Source: Lingula anatina
Lineage: Eukaryota; Brachiopoda; Lingulata; Lingulida; Lingulidae
Direction: 5' to 3'
DNA length: 64,000 nucleotides
Assembly: GCF_001039355.2 (NCBI RefSeq)
Contig: NW_019774580.1
Coordinates: 7,111 to 71,110 of the forward strand
Shown here piece by piece: positions 52,566-63,822 of the stretch (positions within the stretch are counted from its first letter, which is position 1; every line of letters begins with the position of its first letter). The position numbers were made by a program, and so were the translations under genes. The notes under the pieces were generated by a model. The model was not told the origin of the DNA and did not search any database. It saw only the letters and a list, made by a program, of their open reading frames with translations.

Positions 52566-55500
52566 TTAGCTCACACAAGTAACCTCAAGAATCCTTATGT
52601 CCTAACTTTTACATACAGATCCAGAGGATCGTGTTTGCTGCTCTCCTCTGCAGAAAGAATGTCCGAGTTGTGGGTAGCACTCACTCTTGGTCTTCTCTGT
52701 TCACCGACTCGGAACAAATTCAGATAAATTTGGGCAACATGACATTAGAGGGAGGAAAGAGAGTGATCCTCCAGCCCGGGGTAAGATGTATTAAAGAATA
52801 ATGACAGAAATGGCCTCTAATTTACATTGTATTGTATTGTATTGTATTGTATTGTATTGTATTGTATTGTATTGTAATCCTTATTAAGTATGAGAATTCC
52901 ATAATATTGCATTTTTCTGTGTTTGGGAATTTTTTCCAGGAATATCCAGGATATAGGACGGTAAGAATCGCGCCAGGTGTGACAGTGGGTGAACTGAACG
53001 ACTTGATTGTACCTCTAGGTTTTACCTTGCGTTCAGGGCCTAGCATTAAGGAGGCAACTGTTTTGGGTGCCATAGCAACATCATCTCATGTGAGTAAATT
53101 ATTCGACCAATGAGCGCCTTGAGAAGTCTTTCTGTTCTTGACATCATATTTTCTGCGCAATTTATAAAAACGCATTTGCTATAACGATCCATTATTCCAT
53201 TAAGCGTAGGTTCAAATATTTTGGTTTCCTCTCCTCACAGTCGAAGGTGGTTGATTAAATTCACCAATTTGTATATTTGATTCGATTAATTATATCAATT
53301 TAAGGCCGGAACAAAAATCCATAAATGGTTAACGAGCGCGACCAACCCTCATTTTGTGTCACTTAGACTTTTCGCACCTTTTCTTTTTTTCTTGTTTTAA
53401 TGGGACAAATTGACAATTGACATTACCATCCCCTACAAATAGTTTTATAGGGAAAAAATACCAACCGTCTCTAAAATTTAGGTTGCCTAACTACGCTCCC
53501 GATTGTTTGATCGTTTTTGAAGTGTTGGTGAGTGCAGCATTTAATCGGTATAAATAAGGTGGTTTAGCATCATATGTTTAAAAAAACGAAATCGAAAAAA
53601 AATCCGTGTACTTATCTTGTCAACAGAAAGTCAGTTGTCGTTTACCATTGATTAAATTTTGTCTGGCCTTATCTCACAAAATACCGATGTGGGAGAGATA
53701 TTGGTGTTTTAAAGAATGATGTTATGTAAGTCATATCATTTTTACAAAAATGTAACTGCTGATTATTTTTAAGGGTGCAATGGTCAATGAACCAGCAATA
53801 GGTGGATACATGACAGGAGCAAGGTTCGTGGATGGATGGGGCAAGATACTGGCTTTCAATGAGGATACGGACCCCGAAGTTTTAAAAGCACTGCGCTGTA
53901 ACTTGGGACTTCTCGGAGTGGTCTTTGAATTTGAATTAAAAGTGAGTTGCTTTAGCGGTCTTTTTTTTTTATGAACATACACCACAACATATTAAACATC
54001 TACTATATGTTAAAATAAGAGTGAATTCAGAACAGATAATCTGCGGACTAACTGATCCGCCGACTAAATATGGCCATCTCCACTTAAACGCAAGCCGCCC
54101 TTTACTCTGATGGTCTCCCCGCCTCCACACGCGCCATTAAACCGATTAAATCTCGGCTCCGGGAAGACCATCAGGGAATTAGCGGCATCCCTTTAATGCA
54201 GATCGGCCATATTTAGTCCGCGGATCTGTTAGTCCGCGGATGAACTTGTTCTGAATGCGGTCTAATTTTGTATCATCCGAGATAGCCCGAAATCTATTGC
54301 TTTTGAGACTTATATACAGCGCATACAGACCAAATATCTGTGGCAGAGCTATTTTTTGTACCTGCATTTCACACTTCTACCAGTCTGTACTACACTTACA
54401 GTAATTCTTTGTCCCAAGCTCATATTCATCTTAGCCCCTACGAAGACCCCTCTGATCCGGAATTTCAGAGAAGTGCTATCTCCTTTATTTCAGATTTTCC
54501 CGCAGGAACAAGTTAACTCGTGCGGTATCCTTACCCCATTGAAGACGCTTTTCAATCCGGAATTTCTGAGAAATGCTGTTTCCAAGAACAATTTTGTCTT
54601 AATTCTGTCGGCATCCTATAGTTCACTAACGGAGAAAGAAGCAAGGTCAGTGTTGGAGACGGGGAAGGTTCCGACCACGTGGGATAGCGGCAATGACATA
54701 GTTTTAATTAAGTAAGTGTGCTTTATATCCAACTATACTGTATTTACACTTCTGTATACTTACATATATATATATAAAGTAAGAAAAAGAACTGGTTGCA
54801 AAATGCGTACTGACGCTTTCCTATGGTTGCAAAATGCGTACTGACGCTTTCCTTTGGTTGCAAAATGCGTACTGACGTTTTCCTTTGGTTGCAAATGCGA
54901 AATGCGGCTCTACACATCTTATTTTTATACCAATAAGAAAACCTCCTCCCTGAATGAAGTAAAACCAAGTTTTTTAATACGCAAAACTACAATTAGTCAA
55001 GACTTGAATGGAACCTGAATATCAAGAAAGATGGACCCCAAATTTTGCCCCCAACTCCTCCCCACTCCCACTCCCTTGGAGTCAAAAAATAAGGGTGTAT
55101 TCCCAGAGATTTAGATCGATCCAGGGATTAAGATTTAGATCGACCTAACTCCCTGGGGGTTCATGCTAAATTGCAGTCAGCCGAGCGCGCACCATAGTTA
55201 ATTACCCCCTTACAGCTTTCAGTAGGCGGGACAGACGCTTAAGCCGGCTAAGCTGATAGTAATCTAGTGAGACTCCCCACAGGGATAGATCGATCTAAAA
55301 TCTATGGAAATGGGGTCTAAGAAAAGATGCAACAAAATCTGGATCCCCGACGAGGACAGAGAAACAAAACTGTACTTTTTGGTGCCCTTGTCGGTTTAAA
55401 ATCCCCTTATTTATCAAGAAGAACTAAACATGTTTAAATACAGACGTGGACACCGAACAACACGGATTACACCAGTAAATATATGGAGAAATTGAAAACC

Positions 55501-55707
55501 CATACACGTGAGAAAAATGGATTACATAAATTGGTATAATGGAAGAGATGGTGACGACGACGTCGACGATGATGATGATGATGATGAATATATGGTTAAA
55601 TATTTTGGTTGTAATTCAGTATTGTAGATCCAGACGCCACGCCTGATAGTCTGAATACCTCTGATGATCCACTGCCGGAGGACGTGACGGTCGTTTCGAC
55701 GGGACAG
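50718..55707 (+). CDS. Secreted FAD-dependent oxidase, gulonolactone/arabinonolactone oxidase-like, 3' end missing
   Basis: Enzymes of this family oxidise aldonolactones, the last step of ascorbate-type synthesis, using FAD and O2. Exons: 50718-50772, 52175-52332, 52619-52780, 52940-53089, 53774-53941, 54494-54711, 55620-55707; phases agree. Exon 1 encodes a signal peptide (MDLLGVLLWLCLPARWMAG), so the product enters the secretory pathway. Then come a family-like FENWAESL, the FAD-binding PCMH core NVRVVGSTHSWSSLF with the His that may carry FAD, VTVGELNDLIVPLGFTLRSG, TSSHGA and GLLGVVFEFELK. About 330 residues are visible. The C-terminal catalytic part would follow 55707 and is lost in or beyond the N gap. 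Substrate cannot be told from this half; other FAD_binding_4 oxidases remain possible. Confidence 0.82.
51121..51230. repeat. (TG)n/(GA)n microsatellite
   Basis: Long TG run with a few CG interruptions, followed by a GA run, in intron 1 of the oxidase gene. Confidence 0.95.
51303..51486. mobile_element. Small repeat related to the 3.3-kb element
   Basis: Shares CTCTTGCTGAATGCAATTAG and CTACGTAGAC with the block at 3268-3447. Ends are unclear. Confidence 0.4.
51490..51657. mobile_element. hAT-like MITE, copy 2 (168 bp)
   Basis: Ends CAGGGGCGGATTTAGG and GGATTCGCCCCTG, with the 5-bp flank AATGC repeated exactly on both sides. Same family as 5998 and 59953. Confidence 0.88.
52513..52568. repeat. 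(ATTT)n microsatellite
   Basis: TTTA tetranucleotide run in intron 2 of the oxidase gene, about 50 bases before exon 3. Confidence 0.92.
52828..52875. repeat. (ATTGT)n microsatellite
   Basis: Pentanucleotide run of nine or more units in intron 3. The unit equals the tail of the SINE at 10053, but no SINE body is adjacent. Confidence 0.92.
54019..54262. mobile_element. Harbinger-like MITE, family 2, copy b
   Basis: TAA flanks on both sides (54016-54018, 54263-54265). Ends GAGTGAATTCAGAACAGATA and the complement of TTGTTCTGAATGCGGTC, with GACTAAATATGGCC on both arms. In oxidase intron 5. Confidence 0.85.
54436..54483 (+). repeat. Fragment copy of oxidase exon 6 in the preceding intron
   Basis: CCGGAATTTCAGAGAAGTGC and neighbours resemble CCGGAATTTCTGAGAAATGC inside exon 6, about 101 bases downstream. 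The copy ends just before the exon 6 acceptor. Confidence 0.75.
54779..54914. mobile_element. TGCAAAATGCG motif-array element, short copy
   Basis: Four repeats of TTGCAAAATGCG-like words at about 35-base spacing, ending AAATGCGGCTCTAC. Same family as 61592-61850. In oxidase intron 6. Confidence 0.75.
55093..55317. mobile_element. Harbinger-like MITE, family 1, copy d
   Basis: TAA on both sides (55090-55092, 55318-55320). Contains GATCGACCTAACTCCCTGGG and AATCTAGTGAGACTCCCC as in the other copies. In oxidase intron 6. Confidence 0.88.
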
Positions 55708-55802
55708 GTATACCACCAGCGGTATTATGTCTTGTTGTTGTTTGTCACATTATTTGCAGCCTTTTTATGTGGAGGCACAGTACAACCCCCCCCCTTCCCC
55801 CC

Positions 55803-56635
55803 NNNNNNNNNNNNNNNNNNNNNNNNNNNNNNNNNNNNNNNNNNNNNNNNNNNNNNNNNNNNNNNNNNNNNNNNNNNNNNNNNNNNNNNNNNNNNNNNNN
55901 NNNNNNNNNNNNNNNNNNNNNNNNNNNNNNNNNNNNNNNNNNNNNNNNNNNNNNNNNNNNNNNNNNNNNNNNNNNNNNNNNNNNNNNNNNNNNNNNNNNN
56001 NNNNNNNNNNNNNNNNNNNNNNNNNNNNNNNNNNNNNNNNNNNNNNNNNNNNNNNNNNNNNNNNNNNNNNNNNNNNNNNNNNNNNNNNNNNNNNNNNNNN
56101 NNNNNNNNNNNNNNNNNNNNNNNNNNNNNNNNNNNNNNNNNNNNNNNNNNNNNNNNNNNNNNNNNNNNNNNNNNNNNNNNNNNNNNNNNNNNNNNNNNNN
56201 NNNNNNNNNNNNNNNNNNNNNNNNNNNNNNNNNNNNNNNNNNNNNNNNNNNNNNNNNNNNNNNNNNNNNNNNNNNNNNNNNNNNNNNNNNNNNNNNNNNN
56301 NNNNNNNNNNNNNNNNNNNNNNNNNNNNNNNNNNNNNNNNNNNNNNNNNNNNNNNNNNNNNNNNNNNNNNNNNNNNNNNNNNNNNNNNNNNNNNNNNNNN
56401 NNNNNNNNNNNNNNNNNNNNNNNNNNNNNNNNNNNNNNNNNNNNNNNNNNNNNNNNNNNNNNNNNNNNNNNNNNNNNNNNNNNNNNNNNNNNNNNNNNNN
56501 NNNNNNNNNNNNNNNNNNNNNNNNNNNNNNNNNNNNNNNNNNNNNNNNNNNNNNNNNNNNNNNNNNNNNNNNNNNNNNNNNNNNNNNNNNNNNNNNNNNN
56601 NNNNNNNNNNNNNNNNNNNNNNNNNNNNNNNNNNN
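55803..56635. other. Assembly gap of 833 N
   Basis: Unknown sequence, preceded by a C-rich stretch (CCCCCCCTTCC). It follows exon 7 of the oxidase gene, and later exons may lie inside it. Confidence 0.98.
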
Positions 56636-58972
56636 TGATGACTGGCTAGTCTTGCAATTAATCACTGCAATGGGCCATATAAATGGAAATTTGTAATTTT
56701 GGGGAACTATCCATGTACAGAAGAGGACGGGGCACATGTACATTCTATGATAAACAAACAAACAAAAAAAAAAAAACAGCAAGTGTGAGACAGACATATT
56801 AATCACATTTCTGAAGAGACTGCAGGTGAAGCCCCAAAATGTGATGAATGGGAATTCCTGGGTGTTTGGTATTTTCACTGCCTTCTCTTAAAGGCATCGG
56901 ACCCAGCAACGGAAGATTTGTTATTGGTGTATCTGAGTCGAGAGACTTTGTGCTATTTAGTGACTTTAATCATAGAAATAGAAAGATGTTTTTCTGGTTC
57001 TATGCTTTAATTAATGGTAACCAGAATCTAGTGTCTATTTTGTAAAATTATTCAAGCAACCAGAAACTAGAATCCTTTATGCAGGAGGGGGGAAAGGGAG
57101 AGGGGTGGTCGAAATAAATGTTGATATAAACGTTTTAGGCAAAGAATTCGAGATCAAATTCTCTAACTAATCACGATAAAGGCCTAAAGGTTACCGTGTT
57201 CGAGGTCATACAAAAATGACTTAAGTTAAAAATTAAAAATGTTCTAAAAATAAATGTGGCAGCGTAATAAACTGTGAATGAATTAATATAGGCCTATATT
57301 TGTCAAGTCGGATTTTTGAAAAGGTATATGGCACTTTGTAACAGCCGATGAGTTACCGTTATCAAAATCAGATCACTTGAGGTCACTGACATCTTTCCTG
57401 TACTCTTATAACAAGTCATTTTGAAATTATGGCGTAGCGATAGTACTTTCCTCCAGATTACATATAATATCCCTCGCAGAAGATAATGCCTCATAAATAT
57501 TAATGAGTGGTGTCAATGGCCGGGAATGCGAAAAATATCTCTTGAAAGTGTCGAGCAAGATGTCTCTTAACCTCTGGGACAACCGTCATTAAAAAATGCC
57601 AGTGGACAACATGTTTTATTCTCGAAAACTTTGTCATCACTCAATAAGTACTATCTCTTCTCTATTTGACCAATGTTGTATACGTAAACTAGTTACGATC
57701 CTTTTCTTCTTCCTTTTATTTTCTTTCTTTCTGTACTTAATTATTTTTGGTAACTTTTGTGCTCCATACTGAAATCTTTGAAGTTATACATTTATTCTGT
57801 TGTATATACGTATCCATTTGTTTAATTTATTTACTTATTTAATTTTGTGGAGAGCATTTAATGCTTTTAGCGCTTTGCCTCCATTTCTTTCGAATAAACG
57901 TTGTTTAAAAAAAACATGTTTTATTCAGAAACGTGCTGGTACGAATGCACATGTACAGGTAGATGTCACTCACGACACAGATTTAATCTGTTATCCAGGT
58001 TGTGACCCCTCAACAAAAATAATACACTGAAATGTCCAGAATCAATGATTCGCAATGTGAATAATATGGTGTTTTTACATATTTTATCATGGGTCATTTT
58101 CCTTTTCCCAATATTTCAAGGTGGAATGTCTGGGGATGGTGAGTAAAATACGTTTTTTTGTCTTGCTGGGGTAGTAACATCTGCCTTCCAAGCGACACCG
58201 ACAATTTATGTACTCAAACATGCGCCCAAGAGTTATCCAATAAAACAACATTCGCTAAACTGCAATAAAATGACTTAGCTGTAGAAGGGTCAGACCTCAA
58301 ACGTCAATTGTCATATTCTAACACAAGTCTTAGATTTTGGAGCACAAATGCACAGATTAACGACTCTAGCCACGAATAAACTATCCCATCGTAGAATTCC
58401 TTCTCACAACCTCGACATTTCATTACACAAACAATTTGGCCAGCTTCCATCCGGGTCTCTGGCTGTATACATAGGTCCCCTATTCCCTCTACCAGGGTGG
58501 CAGATATCATAGGGAAATTTTGAAAAAGCAGAGAATGAAATGACTGTCTATTTATCTAAAGGCATACCTGTTAACATCTTGTGAAAAAAAATCTGTTGCC
58601 CTGGTAGAGGGCAGAGAATGAAATGACTGCCTATTTATCTAAAGATATATTTGTGAATATCTTGCGAAAAATCAATCTGTCGCCCTGGTAGGGGGTAGGC
58701 CCCCTACGGGTTATTTTTGTACGGTAGCAGTGCGTTCTCAACAATCGGAGCGTATCGAACGGGCCGATAAGCTGATAAACGGTTTGTGTAATGAAACGCT
58801 GTGCTTGTGGTAAGTAATATTAATTTTTACGTTGGAGTAGTTAATTCATGGCAGGGGTCGTAGATATGTGAAATAGTGCTCACAAACTTGAGGCTCCAGT
58901 TAGAAAACGCTCAATCCGTTTTATAAGGCCCGAGGATTGCTCGTCGCATTGTAGAGTACCTTGGCCCCGTAA
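56636..58972. other. No gene identified between gap and next element
   Basis: AT-rich sequence searched for further oxidase exons; none matched convincingly. At about 58504-58696 a block with CTGTTGCCCTGGTAGAGG and CTGTCGCCCTGGTAGGGG is duplicated in tandem with GAATGAAATGACTG, a small local repeat. Confidence 0.45.
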
Positions 58973-59344
58973 TGCCCCTATTCCACACAGACCACGAATC
59001 GTAATCATTTCGTGAAGTTCTTACCAGATTCGTATATAATCGTAGTCAGTTCTTGCAATAATTGATCAATCGGGAATTCGTGGCAAAAACTTTGAGCTGT
59101 TCAAAATTTTGGCCACGAACTCCCGATTCTATAAAAAAAGCATTGTGAATTTTTGACAATATTCGTGCGATTCCAGCCGAATCCCACGAATGTTCGTAAC
59201 ACTATCGCACTTGTATCGTAACTGAATCGTAGAGCGTGTCGATTTGGCCAGAAAATTTGCAAGATCTCACGAATCTTCACGAATTCTGAAATTTGTCAAT
59301 TCCTGGCGATTCGTGGGATTCGTGGTCTGTGTGAAATAGGTGCA
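58973..59344. mobile_element. Inverted-repeat element family 3, 372-bp copy
   Basis: TAA flanks on both sides (58970-58972, 59345-59347). Ends TGCCCCTATTCCACACAGAC and GTCTGTGTGAAATAGGTGCA. The interior is an extended foldback of ACGAATC/GATTCGT words, as in the 48946 element. Confidence 0.9.
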
Positions 59345-59347
59345 TAA

Positions 59348-59952
59348 CTCGAAAGCATCGCGCATTGCGACCGAGCGCAAGCGTCTCGATTCCATAAATG
59401 GCCCATACTCGCCCCATATATAATACATTAAAGCATCTGTGTGATAACGCTATTCGCAATACGAGATGCTTTCGGGTTACGGAGCCCATGTTTGAACCAT
59501 ATATGTTATGTATTAATGTATATCATAATGATTATGGAATGTAAATGGTAAATTAGGATTTAATGTAAAAAAAGTGTGTCAGACTGGTCCGCCGTGTCCT
59601 CCTTATGGACATATACTTTTAAGTTCACCGTTCACCGGATCGAAATGCACGATAGCACGCCGAACGGGTCATGTTGTCATACAAAGAAAAGATTTCCGCA
59701 CCTAAAATTACGGAATAGGCTGAAACTACTGCGCATGAGGTGAAATCAAAGAATGGACTTTCCACGCGCAAGCTGTTCAGTTCTGTTCAGTTCGAAATCC
59801 TATAGCTATAGGTTCATTTTCTTTTGTGTGGTTTGCGATTATGTGCCTATTGTCAGAGACATGGGTCAACGGATTTCCTTGAGTAGTTGGCCGATTCAGC
59901 GTGCATCCAATGCACGGTCCCAGCATTCCTTTTCTTTTGATACCGGTCGCAC
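59348..59952. other. Intergenic, no gene seen
   Basis: No recognisable domain or repeat in this stretch on either strand. Confidence 0.4.
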
Positions 59953-60120
59953 CAGGGGCGGGTCCGGAGATACTATTTGACAGTCTTCCAAATTATCTTT
60001 GTTGACCCCGCCTCCATTTTTGACTGTCTTCCGACAGAAAAATTTAAATATCCGTGAGTGTTAACTTGAAAATCTGACCGTCTTTCTGAAGACCCAGAAG
60101 ACGGCCTCAACCCGCCCCTG
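59953..60120. mobile_element. hAT-like MITE, copy 3 (168 bp, inverted)
   Basis: CAGGGGCGGGTCCGG to CCCGCCCCTG, reverse orientation relative to copies 1 and 2. Flanks CGCAC and CATAC share only three of five positions, so this copy is probably older. Confidence 0.85.
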
Positions 60121-60486
60121 CATACGGTACTTATTACATGTATCATTAACTCAAAAACAGCTATCTGATTTTCAGTACAAGACGGTGGCATTATTAGCGG
60201 TACAAATGATATTTACCAGTCTCCAAATTGAGAAACCTAGAGCTAAAACGGATTTATAACTTGCCAACGGGGACCTATTTGACGTTCACTACACATGCTG
60301 ACAAGACACGGTTTGCAAGAAGAAACGCACGAAAGATTTACAGAAAACAGAAAAAGTCGGCCTGGCGTGTAAAATACCAACTTCACTGACTAAATGTGCT
60401 GTGAAATACGCAGGATATCATCTCGGCCTTTTGCTTTTTATTGAGGAAAAAGCAACGAAGGAACAGAGGCGAAGCGATTTATAAAG

Positions 60487-63400
60487 ATGGCATACCAAGG
60501 TTGGTTCGTCCTAATTGCGACAATTCCGGCTTCCCTGGTTTGTGCAACTTTTGCATCATGGTCAGAGTTTTTTGCGGTGTTAAGTCAACCCGATTCCGGG
60601 ATCTATGGCTCGGTGACTCTACTAGGTAAGTTGTATTGGCAGTGGACGGGTAAAAAGTTTGTAAGAACATGTGGAAATAGAGGTTCATAAAACTAACATT
60701 CCAGGTTCAAGAAAACATGCACATGTACGTACAAAACGTTGCTTTTAGATTTTTTGTAGAAGAATAGTTCACGCCTTATCTCTACTCTCCTCCACCGGGA
60801 TAAGTTTTTCGTGGAATATTTACTGATATTTATCTAGTTTTTTCTGCACACATTTCTGTACTGTGATCCTGAGATGAAAAGCAAATATAACACGGTAGTG
60901 TTACTCTCTTTATTTCAGTTGGTGACTTTTACGTAACCAACAAGGCATTGTCTCTCTGTCAGAAAAATAAAAACACAAATGACTTCATCACACAGCTGTC
61001 CTCTGGTAGACATTTCCTTAATTGTCACTGTCAAAGATATAAATAGATAAATAAATATATATAGCGAGCGAAACTAGGCAAAAGAATACTCTTTCCCTGT
61101 GACCTGAACATTATTGTAAAATTAACATCTATTGTATTCTATTTGCCGAACGAAGCGAGACACATTTTCCTTCCCCCCTTAGCAAAGTCTTGGTTCCGCC
61201 ACTGATCAAATGCACAGATTTTAAATATGACACCAATCATGACACCTTATCATAATTATACCAGTCACCCAAAACCGTGTTAACAGCCATTAGCCACCCT
61301 CGGACCCAGGTTTAATGTTTTTAAAACTCCCCAAGCGTAGCGAGGCAAATATAGAATGACAGAAAAAGGGAAGTGTTACTTTTATGTGCAGATCACAGGA
61401 TTGTAAATTGTCTAGTTTTTGTCTAGTTTGGGGGGAGATGAAGCCAACAGTGTATGCTATGTACACTGTATAGTGTAAATGATTTGTTATTGTGGTCATA
61501 CGATGGAATGCTAAACCCTACTGTGCCAAAGACACCCTTCCATAAGTATCATAGGCACGCACACAGAAGTTCATATTGTTCAAATGCCCCTGTAGAGCCG
61601 CATTTTGCAACCGACCGCATTTTACAACCGGTTGCAAAATACGTTCAGTTGCAAAATGCGGTCCTACTAAGTAGTGCCGCATTTTGCAACTGAACGCATT
61701 TTGCAACCAAAGAAAATCGTGAAAACGCATTTTGCAACTGCAACGCATTTTGCAACCAGGATTCTTTTCTAAGAGTCTAAAACAGTTTGAAGTACTAAAC
61801 AGGTAGAATTAGAGTGGGGACGGGTTTGCTTCGACTAAATGCGGCTCTACACCCTCAATATGATACGAACAGGAAACAGTCACAAGTAGGCCTAATCCTC
61901 ATGACTTCAACCTAACCAGAAGTTAAGACATTGACCAAATTTGTAGCTAAATGATATAGAGAAAAGCAGGACTTCTTAGTACAATTTAACACAATAGCCC
62001 AAAATACGTATGGCATGTCTATGGGGAGAAACATTTAATGGATGTGGTAGTATCATGTAAAATATTATATCCTGGCATAATTAAGGTTGGCAGAATTTGT
62101 TCCAATTGCGTAAACGTCTTCATAATCATATGAATTAGTCTTTATTATATGTATTAGTGTTCGTGTAAGATACATGTAATCCTTAATTTGATATTGTACT
62201 GTTCGTACGGTAGTTACAGAATATAATAGTACAGTGCAGCTTAAAGTCATATTAAAATGTACTAGTACCGAAAAAAATGGTAAATTAGTAAGAAAGAAAC
62301 ATATTAAGACATTATATGTAGGTTTAATAAATGATAATCAGGATGCATTATTTTTATGAAAATTTCAGGCTTTGTTCAGTCAGTTTACGTCCTGAGTGTT
62401 TTCGTGCCCAGTCCATTTACAAAGATGGCCGCCAAACACCTCAATATACGCCTGTCTTTTATGACCGGATTGGCAATCTCGTTCTTGGGCCTGGTGCTGA
62501 GTTCCATCGCCCCGGATATTACATTTCTGACAATATCGCGCGGAGTTTTTGTTGGTTTTGGCGTCAACTTCACCTTGGTTCCCATATCATTTCTTATAGC
62601 TGAGTGGTTTCCATGGGAACATCGTTTCCACGTTTTGGCAACAAGTTTTCGGATGACGATTAATCCTATAGGTAAGGGCAGCTTTTCGTTATGTCTATTT
62701 CTTTAGTTGATTTTGCATATTCAACAACTGCTACCTGGAAAACACATTTACTTGCAATTTTAATTCTCTATTAGGGCTTCAATCATAAGACATAAAACGA
62801 TCCCCTAATTACGATGTTTTACCACACTAAGGTATTAATTCGCCTCTTTAACGATAAAATCAGAAGTAACCCTTTTAAGAAGATTGCTTTACACGCGATT
62901 GTAGCACTTATTGTTCTGATTAAGTAGGCTTTTAAATGGTGCTGATAGCTTATCAGGTGAGGGAGATCGGCTTGAAATAGAAAACACAATTTTCACAACA
63001 AAAACGCTGTCATTACGTCATCAGTCCGAATAAACATATTCGCGTCGATGTATTTTCGATGTAACAGCAATATCTCATAACATGACGATGTTGATTTCAT
63101 TCTTATGATCTTTTCTGCATTATCTAAGCGGATAGGAAAATAGACACTAACATATCGAACCACCTTAACGTGTTTCAAAGGTCCATTGAAAAACAGCCAT
63201 CTTCTGTTCAATTTCCAGGGAGCGTAGCTGGCGCTAATCTTATCAGATGGATTAATGATCTTCTCGGCTGGAGGTATTCTTTTGGTGTTCTCGCCATTCT
63301 TGCAGTCTGTACTGCTTTTAGTTTGGTGCTGTTTCTTCGCCACCCAGAAGAACACGACAAAGATAAGGCACATTCTGAAGCACTCGAACAAAGTAAAATT

Positions 63401-63496
63401 CCATGGAGCAGAGCATCTAAAATGATTATATTTGTTCTTTGGGTGACTATATCATCTTGCAAAGCAGTTGGTCAAGCAGTATTTTACACCATTGTG
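60487..63496 (+). CDS. MFS transporter, monocarboxylate-transporter (SLC16)-like, 5' part
   Basis: MCT-type MFS proteins are plasma-membrane carriers of small carboxylates or related solutes with twelve helices. Exons: 60487-60625, 62369-62671, 63219-63496 (second copy 63538-63815); phases agree. The start MAYQGWFVLIATIPASLVCA leads straight into helix 1. Exon 2 encodes about three further helices, with SFMTGLAISFLGLVLS and GFGVNFTLVPISFLIAEWF. Exon 3 has GWRYSFGVLAILAV, then the cytoplasmic loop RHPEEHDKDK and the start of helix 7. About 240 residues are visible, roughly half of a typical family member; the rest is beyond the right edge. The substrate cannot be inferred. Confidence 0.8.
60700..61590. 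other. Transporter intron 1, left part
   Basis: No coding exon seen. A GCGAGCGAAACTAGGC block near 61064 and a CGAAGCGAGACAC block near 61155 hint at decayed repeat sequence, not assigned. Confidence 0.4.
61592..61850. mobile_element. TGCAAAATGCG motif-array element, long copy
   Basis: Inverted ends GTAGAGCCGCATTT and AAATGCGGCTCTAC, 259 bp apart. The left two thirds holds about eight copies, in both orientations, of GCATTTTGCAAC-like words. In intron 1 of the transporter gene. Confidence 0.8.
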
Positions 63497-63502
63497 GTAG
63501 GT
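63184..63502. repeat. Near-identical duplicate of transporter exon 3, left copy
   Basis: From ATTGAAAAACAGCCATC to the single N at 63503. It matches 63504-63822 with a few substitutions (for example AFSLV versus AFGLV). Probably alternative alleles or an unmerged overlap. Confidence 0.85.
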
Positions 63503-63503
63503 N

Positions 63504-63822
63504 ATTGAAAAACGGCCATCTTCTGTTCAATTTCCAGGGAGCGTAGCTGGCGCCAATCTTATCAGATGGATTAATGATCTTCTCGGCTGGAGGTATTCTT
63601 TTGGTGTTCTCGCCATTCTTGCAGTCTGTACTGCTTTTGGTTTGGTGCTGTTTCTTCGCCACCCAGAAGAACACGACAAAGATAAGGCACATTCTGAAGC
63701 ACTCGAACAAAGTAAAATTCCATGGAGCAGGGCATCTAAAATGATTATATTTGTTCTTTGGGTGACTATATCATCTTGCAAAGCAGTTGGTCAAGCAGTA
63801 TTTTACACCATTGTGGTAGGTT
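63504..63822. repeat. Near-identical duplicate of transporter exon 3, right copy
   Basis: Carries exon 3 again at 63538-63815 with the same splice sites and continues into the next intron. Confidence 0.85.

Noticed and set aside
55684-56878. Very long open frames across the N gap
   Set aside because: They exist only because Ns cannot contain stop codons.
56848-57045. Possible further oxidase exon after the gap
   Set aside because: An acceptor-like site precedes it, but the product matches no part of the family and the frame has no clear donor.
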